Shown here one piece after another: positions 1-6,338 of a stretch of DNA of 25,484 bases (positions are counted from its first letter, which is position 1; every line of letters starts with the position of its first letter). Both the position numbers and the translations under genes were made by a program. A model generated the notes under the pieces. It worked only from the letters and a program-made list of their open reading frames with translations. It was not told the origin of the DNA and did no database searches. Source of the stretch: Bacillaceae bacterium (GTDB lineage Bacteria > Bacillota > Bacilli > Bacillales_A > Planococcaceae). The stretch spans positions 1 through 25,484 of the forward strand of contig JASLGI010000043.1 of NCBI GenBank assembly GCA_030149685.1. Direction: 5' to 3'.

Positions 1-206
1 AGAACGGTAAACCAGTAGCAGACAAAGAATTCACATTCACATCGAAAGATGGAAAAGAAGTAAAAGCAACAACGAACGACAAAGGTGTTCTCGTAATTGA
101 CCGCGAAGAATTACCAGAAGGTGAGTACGTCGTAACAGACGTAGAAGGTAATGAAGTAGGATCAATTACAGTAGAGTATGACGAGTGTGAAACGACACTT
201 GACATT
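1..206 (+). repeat. Direct repeat copy 1 (encodes a surface-protein domain; truncated by window)
   Basis: Positions 1-206 match 340-545 at a constant offset of 339 bases (113 codons). I count only four substitutions: 23, 81, 192 and 194 against 362, 420, 531 and 533. It encodes the domain that ends at the YDEC motif. The repeat continues upstream of the window, so total copy number is unknown. Confidence 0.95.
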
Positions 207-1271
207 ACGAAAGAATCAACAGGTGGCGGCGGTGGAGGTTCAGAGAAACCTGAAGAACCAGAAAAACCAACACCGACACCAGAAACACCAGAAACGCCAA
301 CACCAGAACAATGTGAAGAGTTTACAGTTCATGTAAAAGAGAACGGTAAACCAGTAGCAGATAAAGAATTCACATTCACATCGAAAGATGGAAAAGAAGT
401 AAAAGCAACAACGAACGACGAAGGTGTTCTCGTAATTGACCGCGAAGAATTACCAGAAGGTGAGTACGTCGTAACAGACGTAGAAGGTAATGAAGTAGGA
501 TCAATTACAGTAGAGTATGACGAGTGTGAAGCAACACTTGACATTCCTGTACAAAAACCTGCAACTGATAAAGGAACAATTATTTTGGTGAAAGTCGATG
601 CGAAAGATCATAACAAAGTTTTAGCAGGTGCAGAATTTGATCTTTACAAAGATGGAGAAAAAGAAGCTGTACGTACAGGTTTAGTAACGGATGCAGACGG
701 TAAAATCGAGGTAACGGATCTTGATGAAGGAAAATATTACTTCGTAGAGAAACGTGCACCGCAAGGATATCGCTTGAACCGTGAAAAACAAGTAACGAAA
801 GCGATTAAAAATACTGAAAAGTTATTAACAGTTGAAAACCGTAAACGTCAACCAAGTAGTGGTGGCGGTGGATCAACGCCAGAAGAATCACCAGGTACTG
901 AAACAGAAGAACCAGGTGAAACTCCAGAAGAGAAACCAGGCACTGAAACAGAAGAACCAGGTGAAACTCCAGAGGAGAAACCAGGTACTGAAACAGAAGA
1001 ACCAGGTGAAACTCCAGAAGAGAAGCCAGGTACTGAAACAGAAAAACCAGGCGAAACTCCAGAGGAGAAACCAGGTACTGTAACACCTGATAAAGGAACG
1101 GAACAACCAGTTGAGAAGCCAGGTAAACCAGCTGAAAAACCTTCAAAAGAAGATAAAAAGCCAGGATTACCACAAACAGGTGAACAACTCGTTTGGGCAG
1201 TTCCACTTGCAGGCCTTGTATTACTTGCAATCGGTGGAGTACTCGTATTTCGTCGTAATCGCAACGCATAA
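1..1271 (+). CDS. LPXTG-anchored surface protein with repeat domains and a SpaA/Cna-B-like domain (5' truncated)
   Basis: Open from the window edge (first full codon at 3), so the N-terminus and signal peptide lie outside. In order the product has: the end of one repeat domain, a Gly/Pro/Glu/Thr-rich linker, a second nearly identical repeat domain (about 310-545), a SpaA/Cna-B-like prealbumin-fold domain (about 570-845), a Pro/Glu/Thr wall-spanning stretch of 15-residue repeats (891-1070), the sortase motif LPQTGE (1167-1184), a hydrophobic helix and the basic tail RRNRNA. This is the standard layout of a sortase A-anchored wall protein. In the SpaA-like domain, Lys (588-590), Glu of FVEKRAPQGY (747-749) and Asn of VENRK (837-839) sit where an intramolecular Lys-Asn isopeptide bond would form in this fold (inference). 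Each repeat domain is framed by cysteines (312-314 and 525-527 in copy 2), unusual for a wall protein and possibly a disulfide. The ligand is unknown; an adhesin role is inference. Confidence 0.93.
   Translation, partial: NGKPVADKEFTFTSKDGKEVKATTNDKGVLVIDREELPEGEYVVTDVEGNEVGSITVEYDECETTLDITKESTGGGGGGSEKPEEPEKPTPTPETPETPTPEQCEEFTVHVKENGKPVADKEFTFTSKDGKEVKATTNDEGVLVIDREELPEGEYVVTDVEGNEVGSITVEYDECEATLDIPVQKPATDKGTIILVKVDAKDHNKVLAGAEFDLYKDGEKEAVRTGLVTDADGKIEVTDLDEGKYYFVEKRAPQGYRLNREKQVTKAIKNTEKLLTVENRKRQPSSGGGGSTPEESPGTETEEPGETPEEKPGTETEEPGETPEEKPGTETEEPGETPEEKPGTETEKPGETPEEKPGTVTPDKGTEQPVEKPGKPAEKPSKEDKKPGLPQTGEQLVWAVPLAGLVLLAIGGVLVFRRNRNA
340..545 (+). repeat. Direct repeat copy 2 of the surface-protein domain
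   Basis: Second copy of the unit at 1-206, offset 339 bases, in the same frame. It starts inside the domain, which probably begins at the cysteine codon 312-314. Downstream the sequences diverge at once: copy 1 leads into a Gly-rich linker, copy 2 into the SpaA-like domain. Confidence 0.95.
891..1070 (+). repeat. Four tandem 45-bp repeats encoding the wall-spanning segment
   Basis: Units start at 891, 936, 981 and 1026, each beginning ccagg(t/c)actg, with a partial fifth at 1071. Each encodes PGTETEEPGETPEEK with small changes (EKPGETP in the fourth). Extended Pro/Glu/Thr repeats just before LPXTG are typical of the region that crosses peptidoglycan. Confidence 0.93.
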
Positions 1272-1277
1272 TTAAAA

Positions 1278-1311
1278 AAAGTGCTGCCACATTTGGCAGC
1301 ACTTTTTCTTT
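1278..1311 (+). terminator. Intrinsic terminator, probably bidirectional
   Basis: Perfect 9-bp stem gtgctgcca/tggcagcac (1281-1289 and 1294-1302) with a 4-base loop, extended by A/T pairs, followed by a T-run on the plus strand and preceded by seven A on the other side. It closes the surface-protein gene and can also stop the convergent minus-strand gene at 1413-1727, which has no nearer hairpin. Confidence 0.92.
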
Positions 1312-1358
1312 TTGTCTAATAAGCGTATAATAGATCAAGTAGAGAGGGTTGATTCATA

Positions 1359-1421
1359 ATGACAGAAGAGATAGAAAAGAAAATGCGCAAGCGTCAGATG
1401 TTAGGGACTAGTTTATTTTGA
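1359..1421 (+). CDS. Possible 20-residue mini-ORF (or gene remnant)
   Basis: ATG at 1359 to TGA at 1419-1421 encodes MTEEIEKKMRKRQMLGTSLF. A purine-rich Shine-Dalgarno candidate (GAGAGGG, 1342-1348) lies 10 bases before the start, and a perfect TATAAT -10 box (1326-1331) precedes it, though no good -35 is seen. The 3' end overlaps the stop of the convergent gene by 9 bases. It could be a real small basic protein, or the 5' remnant of a longer gene whose remainder was lost. I recognise no family. Confidence 0.3.
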   Translation: MTEEIEKKMRKRQMLGTSLF

Positions 1422-1727
1422 AAAAACAATCGGCTTGTAATGAATAATGAGTGATGAGCCAACTTCTTGCTGAAGAAGACTTGTTAATCGTTCTCCTTCC
1501 TTATTAAATGCTTCTATAAGTGTTTTTCCATCAGAGGTAAAGGAATCATTCTCAAAGTTGTACCAAGTACCGTACGCTTGATTCCAAGCGTGAAATTGAC
1601 GAGCGAGTTCAAGAGAAGCAACTTCGCAAATTTCTAAGTTAGCAAAACAATGACTGCACCATAAAGGATCGGCAAAATCTCCTTCAATATAGACATTTGT
1701 CGTTTGTTTTTCACAAAAACAAATCAT
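1413..1727 (-). CDS. Small conserved-looking hypothetical protein with CxC and CxxC motifs
   Basis: 104 residues, start ATG at 1727 preceded by a strong AAAGGAG Shine-Dalgarno site (complement of ctccttt at about 1735). The N-terminus carries Cys3-x-Cys5 and, about 20 residues later, Cys24-x-x-Cys27 (WCSHCF), a likely zinc- or other metal-binding knuckle. The rest is soluble, with aromatic-rich segments (HAWNQAYGTWYNFENDSF) and no signal peptide or membrane helix. I cannot name the family. It lies downstream of tRNA-Val on the same strand but is separated from it by a terminator, so it should have its own promoter. The good ribosome site and protein-like composition make it a real gene. Confidence 0.8.
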   Translation of the reverse strand: MICFCEKQTTNVYIEGDFADPLWCSHCFANLEICEVASLELARQFHAWNQAYGTWYNFENDSFTSDGKTLIEAFNKEGERLTSLLQQEVGSSLIIHYKPIVFSK

Positions 1728-1749
1728 AGTAATCTCCTTTCTAGAAAAG

Positions 1750-1782
1750 AAAAAAAGAGCCCTAAAATATTAGGACTCTTTT
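1750..1782 (-). terminator. Intrinsic terminator after tRNA-Val
   Basis: Stem 1757-1765 (gagccctaa) with 1770-1778 (ttaggactc), 9 bp with one G-U pair and a 4-base loop. Read on the minus strand it follows the tRNA by about 8 bases and is followed by a T-rich tract (A-run 1742-1756 on the plus strand). Confidence 0.85.
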
Positions 1783-1789
1783 AAATATA

Positions 1790-1862
1790 TGATTCCGACT
1801 GGGCTTGAACCAGCGACCTCTACCCTGTCAAGGTAGCGCTCTCCCAACTGAGCTACGGAATC
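1790..1862 (-). tRNA. tRNA-Val (anticodon GAC)
   Basis: On the minus strand the sequence folds as a full cloverleaf: acceptor GATTCCG/CGGAATC, D arm GCTC/GAGC, anticodon stem CTACC/GGTAG with loop TTGACAG (anticodon GAC at 1829-1827), T arm GCTGG/CCAGT-like with loop TTCAAGC. Discriminator base is A (1790). The CCA end is not encoded (TAT follows). GAC reads valine codons GUC and GUU. Confidence 0.97.
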
Positions 1863-1947
1863 GGGTTTCTTTTGAATACATATAAAAATATAACATGATA
1901 CAAAAATAATGTAAAGGATAAAATAAGAAAAAGTAATGAAAAACTGC

Positions 1948-1971
1948 AATTGTCAATATTCTGTGACAATT
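1948..1971. promoter_or_regulatory. Perfect inverted repeat, candidate operator of the downstream operon
   Basis: AATTGTCA (1948-1955) and TGACAATT (1964-1971) are perfect 8-bp arms separated by 8 bases. It sits about 37 bases upstream of the likely -35 box of the acyl-CoA dehydrogenase-like gene. No T-run follows, so it is not a terminator. The spacing does not match Rex or FNR consensus sites. The binding protein is unknown. Confidence 0.45.
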
Positions 1972-2007
1972 ATTACAGCATTTTTTCCACTAAAGCAGAA
2001 GAAAGTC

Positions 2008-2037
2008 TTTTCATTTCAGCCAAAGTTTGCATACAAT
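2008..2037 (+). promoter_or_regulatory. Probable sigma-A promoter of the ACAD/ypsA/ALDH operon
   Basis: TTTTCA (2008-2013) and TACAAT (2032-2037) with an 18-base spacer, or TTTCAT with 17. The -10 matches five of six consensus bases, the -35 four of six. The first gene's ribosome site follows 7 bases after the -10. Confidence 0.45.
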
Positions 2038-2059
2038 GTAAACGAAAGGAGTGGACTAC

Positions 2060-3229
2060 ATGAGTTTAAAACAGTTTACTAAAACAGATTTTCAACGACA
2101 ATGGTTAAAGCGTTTACAAGCTGAACGCGAAAATTTCGCGGAGCATGCGGACTATAACGATCGGAACACATCATTCCCACACCGAAACGTTCAGACGCTT
2201 GTTGAGATGGGCTATACAACGCTTACGTTACCGAAAGAGTATGGTGGTGGAGGTATAACAGCTACAAGCCACGCGCTCTTCCAAGAAATGATTGGATCAA
2301 TGGATGGAGCAACTGCTCTTGCAATCGGTTGGCACCAAGCAATCGTTGGAGAAATTTACACGACACGTCTATGGACAGAAGAACAACTTTCATCATTTGC
2401 TGAGGAATTAAAAAATGGTGCACTTGTGAACCGTGCAATGAGTGAAGCGCGTACAGGGAGTCCAGCTCGCGGTGGACGACCAGGAACGACAGCGGTACGT
2501 TCAGGAGAGGGCTGGAAAATTTCAGGACGTAAAATTTTCACAACGATGTCACCAGCACTCACACATTTCCTCGTTTCAGCATGGATTGAGGAGAAAGAAA
2601 CGATTGGATCGTTTCTAATTCCTGCAAATTTAGAAGGAGTCTCGATTGATGAAACATGGGATGTTGTCGGTATGCGCGCATCTGAGAGCCACGACCTCGT
2701 ATTAGAAGATGTATACGTTGAGGACGCTGCACTCGTTGAGCCAACTCCGCCAGAATATAAGGGTGTGGTAAACCCTTGGGCACTTCATACGCCAGCATGT
2801 TATTTAGGAATTGCACGTGCGGCACGAGATTTTGCGGTTGAATTTTCACTCAACCATAAACCAAATAGTATTGATACAACAATTAGTGAATTACCGAATG
2901 TTCGTGAACATATTGCACAAATGGAATGGCGTTTACAAAGCGCACGTAATACGTTGTACAATGTAGCAGCTATGTGTGACGATGATCGCCGTGATAGCAT
3001 TACGACAGAGCTAGCAACAGCGAAACACATCGTAACAAATTTAGCTGTTGAAATTGTCGATCGTGCAATGCGACTAGTCGGTGGAAGCAGTTTACAAATG
3101 AGAAGCCCGTTACAACGCTACTATCGTGACGTTCGAGCAGGACTCCACAATCCTCCGATGGACGATATGGTTATGATGCAGCTTGCTGCTAAGGCGTTAG
3201 AAAAACACGACAAGGTCGATGAATATTAA
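2060..3229 (+). CDS. Acyl-CoA dehydrogenase-like flavoprotein
   Basis: 389 residues, usual length for the acyl-CoA dehydrogenase (ACAD) superfamily. Start is ATG 2060, 8 bases after AAAGGAG (2045-2051); an in-frame GTG at 2051 overlaps that site and is unlikely. Family marks: N-terminal helical domain with LPKEYGGGG (58-65), central beta domain with RAMSEARTGSP (125-135) and GWKISGRKIFTT (151-162) at the flavin site, VVGMRASESHDLVLEDVYV (202-220), and a C-terminal helical bundle with VGGSSLQ (340-346). Known ACADs oxidise acyl-CoA thioesters with FAD. Oddity: near the C-terminus the sequence is YRDVRAGLHNPP (355-366), where medium-chain ACADs have the catalytic Glu in a YEGT-type motif; this looks closer to ACAD-like flavin monooxygenases or YdbM-type proteins. 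Substrate is therefore uncertain. It is first in a coupled operon with ypsA and ALDH. Confidence 0.85.
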   Translation: MSLKQFTKTDFQRQWLKRLQAERENFAEHADYNDRNTSFPHRNVQTLVEMGYTTLTLPKEYGGGGITATSHALFQEMIGSMDGATALAIGWHQAIVGEIYTTRLWTEEQLSSFAEELKNGALVNRAMSEARTGSPARGGRPGTTAVRSGEGWKISGRKIFTTMSPALTHFLVSAWIEEKETIGSFLIPANLEGVSIDETWDVVGMRASESHDLVLEDVYVEDAALVEPTPPEYKGVVNPWALHTPACYLGIARAARDFAVEFSLNHKPNSIDTTISELPNVREHIAQMEWRLQSARNTLYNVAAMCDDDRRDSITTELATAKHIVTNLAVEIVDRAMRLVGGSSLQMRSPLQRYYRDVRAGLHNPPMDDMVMMQLAAKALEKHDKVDEY

Positions 3230-3805
3230 ATGATTCATCGCCTCGTCGTTACCGGGTACAAAGCATTTGAACTCGGAATATTTAACGATGACCATCCTGG
3301 GGTGCCGATTATTAAAAAGGCGCTCCGGGATATGTTCGTTGATTTAATAACGAACGAGCAGCTCGAATGGGTCATCGTCAGCGGACAGCTCGGAGTAGAA
3401 TTGTGGGCGACAGAAGTTGTTCGTGAAATGAAACAAGATTATCCTATGTTGAAGTATGCTGTACTTCCGCCGTTTGAAGGTCAAGCAGAAAAGTGGAATG
3501 AAAAGAATCAACAAAACTATATGTTGATGGTTCAAGAAGCCGATTTTTCTACCGCTTTAACGAAACGTCCGTATGAAGGTCCTTGGCAATTTCAAGTGAG
3601 GGATGAATTTTTGTTTAAAAACTCCGATGGAATTTTATTCGTGTATGATGAAGATAATGAAGGTTCTCCAAAATTTATGAAGCGTTCTGCTGAAAATTAT
3701 GCAAAAGAGACACCGTATGAAGTATTAACGATAACAGCGCTAGATTTACAGTGGATTGCGGAAGAAATTGAACGAGAACGTTGGGAAGGAGAAGGATTTT
3801 ATTGA
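3230..3805 (+). CDS. ypsA: YpsA-family protein (DUF1273, SLOG nucleotide-binding fold)
   Basis: 191 residues. The N-terminus RLVVTGYKAFELGIF, the central VIVSGQLGVELWATEV and the later SDGILFVYDEDNEGSPKFM match the B. subtilis YpsA family, Rossmann-like proteins of the SLOG superfamily expected to bind a nucleotide-derived ligand. B. subtilis and staphylococcal YpsA have been linked to cell division and stress; the biochemical role is not settled. The ATG (3230) follows directly on the TAA of the preceding gene with no gap and only a weak, distant AAGG, so translation probably depends on coupling. The gene overlaps the next start as TTGA. In other Bacillales ypsA is usually near gpsB and recU, so a place between two oxidoreductases is unusual. 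Confidence 0.9.
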   Translation: MIHRLVVTGYKAFELGIFNDDHPGVPIIKKALRDMFVDLITNEQLEWVIVSGQLGVELWATEVVREMKQDYPMLKYAVLPPFEGQAEKWNEKNQQNYMLMVQEADFSTALTKRPYEGPWQFQVRDEFLFKNSDGILFVYDEDNEGSPKFMKRSAENYAKETPYEVLTITALDLQWIAEEIERERWEGEGFY

Positions 3806-5190
3806 AGACATTTGATCAACGACTACAACAAATATTGAACGAGCAAACGATTTATTTTGAAAGAGGACAAACTCACGAAGTTTCGTTTCGCTTAGACATG
3901 TTGACGCGTCTCTACGAAGGTGTAAAAAAGTATGAGCAGAAGTTAATAGATGCTTTGTATCAAGACTTAGGAAAGTCAGAAGTAGAAAGTTATATGACAG
4001 AAATCGGCATCGTTTTATCCAGTATTCGTTACGTGAAAAAGCATTTGACAGAGTGGGCAAAGAAAGAAGAGGTTGAAACCCCGCTTCATTTACAACCAGC
4101 AAAAAGTTACGTTCAACGAATGCCTTATGGAATCTCACTTATTGTCGGACCGTTTAATTACCCGGTGCAGCTCGTATTAGAACCATTGATCGGCTCAATT
4201 GCTGGGGGGAATTGTACGGTGATTAAACCGTCTGAATATACGCCACATACGAATCAAGTATTAAAAGAGATGCTCACGGAGTTTTATCCTTTGCAATATG
4301 TAGCAATTGTTGAAGGTGAAAAAGAAGAGACGGATCAACTGTTCCGTGCACCATTTGATAAAATATTTTTCACCGGTAGTGTAAAAGTCGGAAAAATTGC
4401 CATGAAACGTGCAGCAGAACGACTTACACCGATTACGTTGGAGCTTGGAGGGAAAAGTCCTGTCATTGTTGATGAGACAGCGAAATTAAAAGTAGCAGCA
4501 GAACGAATTTGTTGGGGGAAATTTACGAATAATGGCCAAACATGTGTAGCGCCAGATTATGTGTACGTACATGAATCTGTTTATGAATCGTTCATAGAGC
4601 AACTGAAAAAGACGATTAACCGCTTTTATGGCGAGTATCCATTAGAAAGTCCCGATTATGGTCGTATCATTCATGAAAGACATTGGGATCGTCTCGATGA
4701 GTTAATGACGAAAGAGCATCCATCGATCGTTTTTGGTGGGCATCGCAACCGAGAAAAGAAATTTATTGCACCGACCATTTTTGCCTTAGATGAAGCGACA
4801 GGACCATTGATGGAAGATGAATTGTTCGGACCTTTACTTCCTGTTATTCCATATACTGATTTTCGCGAAGTGATTCATACAATTGATCGCGGCGCTCGAC
4901 CATTAGCAGGATACATCTTTACAGAAGATGAAGCGAAAGCGACGTACTTTATGACATATGCTCGTTTTGGTGGAGGGTGTGTGAATGATACATTAACACA
5001 TGTAGGGAATATTCATTTGCCGTTTGGAGGCATTGCATCTTCAGGACACGGAACGTATCACGGAAAAGCGAGTTTTGAGGCGTTTACACATGAAAAAGGT
5101 TGGATGGAGAAAAGTACAGATTTAAATCCGCCATTTGCATATCCGCCACATAAAGGAAAAAATGCCATGCTTCGAACGTTTTTGAAATAA
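3802..5190 (+). CDS. NAD(P)-dependent aldehyde dehydrogenase (class 3 / YwdH-like)
   Basis: 462 residues from TTG 3802, chosen because it overlaps the ypsA stop (TTGA) and lies 10 bases after AGGAG (3787-3791). A TTG further upstream at 3781 lies before that ribosome site. Aldehyde dehydrogenase motifs in order: VGPFNYPVQL with Asn119, IKPSEYTP with Lys142 for cofactor binding, FFTGSVKVGK (189-198), LELGGKSP with general-base Glu214, and NNGQTCVAPD with catalytic Cys248. The length and absence of an N-terminal extension fit the class 3 group (fatty or medium-chain aldehydes to acids; B. subtilis YwdH and AldX relatives). No clear C-terminal membrane anchor is seen. With the upstream flavoprotein it could oxidise an aliphatic substrate in two steps; this is inference. 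Confidence 0.93.
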   Translation: MKTFDQRLQQILNEQTIYFERGQTHEVSFRLDMLTRLYEGVKKYEQKLIDALYQDLGKSEVESYMTEIGIVLSSIRYVKKHLTEWAKKEEVETPLHLQPAKSYVQRMPYGISLIVGPFNYPVQLVLEPLIGSIAGGNCTVIKPSEYTPHTNQVLKEMLTEFYPLQYVAIVEGEKEETDQLFRAPFDKIFFTGSVKVGKIAMKRAAERLTPITLELGGKSPVIVDETAKLKVAAERICWGKFTNNGQTCVAPDYVYVHESVYESFIEQLKKTINRFYGEYPLESPDYGRIIHERHWDRLDELMTKEHPSIVFGGHRNREKKFIAPTIFALDEATGPLMEDELFGPLLPVIPYTDFREVIHTIDRGARPLAGYIFTEDEAKATYFMTYARFGGGCVNDTLTHVGNIHLPFGGIASSGHGTYHGKASFEAFTHEKGWMEKSTDLNPPFAYPPHKGKNAMLRTFLK

Positions 5191-5283
5191 AACGTTGAAA
5201 AAAAGAATAGAGAAGGTAGTTCGTCCGTTAAAAAAAGCGTATACTACTAAATAGAACGATTAATTTAGTGGAAGGGGAACATT

Positions 5284-6333
5284 ATGGAATTTCAACAAGA
5301 TTGGACATTACAAACATTAGAACAGTTAGTGAATACACCGAGTCCTTCAGGATATACACATCATATGATGAAAAAGATTGAAGCGATGTTTCAGTCATTT
5401 GGCGTAAAAACAGTACGCACGAATAAGGGAGCTGTCATTGCAACGATTGAGGGAGAAAATAACGCCGAGCATCGTCTGTTAACTGCTCATGTAGATACAC
5501 TCGGAGCGATGGTGAAGGAAATCAAACCGGATGGTCGTTTAAAGCTATCAATGGTTGGAGGTTTCCGTTGGAATGCAGTAGAAGGAGAATACTGCACTAT
5601 TCATACCCATAACAGTGGAACGCTGACAGGAACAATTTTAATGCATCAAACATCGGTTCACGTATATCAAGACGCTGGAACTGCACCACGTGATGAAAAT
5701 AATATTGAAGTGCGCATCGATGCAAAAGTGACTTCAGAAGAAGAAACGCGAGCACTCGGCGTCGAAGTAGGAGATTTCGTTTCATTTGATCCGCGTTTTG
5801 AAGTGACACCGACAGGCTTTGTAAAGTCTCGTCATTTGGATGATAAAGCGAGTACAGCTCTTTTATTAGCACTCGTGAAGCAATTACAAGAACAACAAGT
5901 GACATTGCCTTACACGACACATTTCTATATTTCGAACAATGAAGAAATTGGTTTTGGCGGAAACTCCAATATTCCAGAAGAAACCGTTGAATATATTGCT
6001 GTTGATATGGGGGCGCTCGGAGATGGACAAGCATCTGATGAGTATACCGTTTCTGTTTGTGCGAAAGATTCAAGCGGACCGTACCATTACGGATTAACGC
6101 GTTATTTAACGTCGATGTGTAAAGAGCACAACATTCCGCATAAAATCGATATTTACCCATATTACGGCTCTGATGCATCAGCGGCAATCCGTGCAGGCCA
6201 TGACGTGCGTCATGCATTGTTCGGTCCAGGGATTGAATCGTCTCACGCGTTAGAACGTACACATATCGACTCACTCCAAGCGACTTTCGATTTGCTCGTG
6301 CAATACGTGCAATCAACGATGATTGAGGAGTGA
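5284..6333 (+). CDS. M42-family metallo-aminopeptidase (YhfE-like)
   Basis: 349 residues, start ATG 5284 with AAGGGG 7 bases upstream. The M42 glutamyl-aminopeptidase-type family forms large cytoplasmic oligomers that trim peptides, with two divalent metals. Ligand and catalytic motifs visible: AHVDT (His69, Asp71), RHLDDKAS (Asp186), NNEEIGFGG (Glu220 as base, Glu221), VDMGALGDGQ (Asp241) and SSHALERTH (His321). The C-terminal YYGSDASAAIRAGHDVRHALFGPGI is also typical. Its stop codon (TGA 6331-6333) lies 5 bases before murE, and the murE ribosome site is inside its last codons, so the two are probably co-transcribed. A weak TATACT -10 (5240-5245) lies upstream. Confidence 0.93.
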   Translation: MEFQQDWTLQTLEQLVNTPSPSGYTHHMMKKIEAMFQSFGVKTVRTNKGAVIATIEGENNAEHRLLTAHVDTLGAMVKEIKPDGRLKLSMVGGFRWNAVEGEYCTIHTHNSGTLTGTILMHQTSVHVYQDAGTAPRDENNIEVRIDAKVTSEEETRALGVEVGDFVSFDPRFEVTPTGFVKSRHLDDKASTALLLALVKQLQEQQVTLPYTTHFYISNNEEIGFGGNSNIPEETVEYIAVDMGALGDGQASDEYTVSVCAKDSSGPYHYGLTRYLTSMCKEHNIPHKIDIYPYYGSDASAAIRAGHDVRHALFGPGIESSHALERTHIDSLQATFDLLVQYVQSTMIEE

Positions 6334-6338
6334 CAGAG

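Noticed and set aside
891..1070. Regular repeats as a possible CRISPR array
   Set aside because: The 45-bp units are contiguous, have no spacers, and stay in frame inside a wall-spanning protein segment.
805..1338. Long minus-strand open frames opposite the surface-protein repeats
   Set aside because: They are by-products of the 45-bp repeats and biased composition; they lack ribosome sites and their products are simple repeats.
1790..1862. tRNA-Val as an integration site for a mobile element
   Set aside because: No integrase, no repeated tRNA 3' end and no phage-like genes are seen in the window.
2036..2050. CcpA-type cre site (ATGTAAACGAAAGGA)
   Set aside because: Only the left half fits the consensus; the right half does not, and it overlaps the ribosome site.
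5175..5196. Hairpin AACGTTTT/AAAACGTT as terminator of the aldehyde dehydrogenase
   Set aside because: It is AT-rich, overlaps the stop codon and is followed by an A-run, not a T-run.
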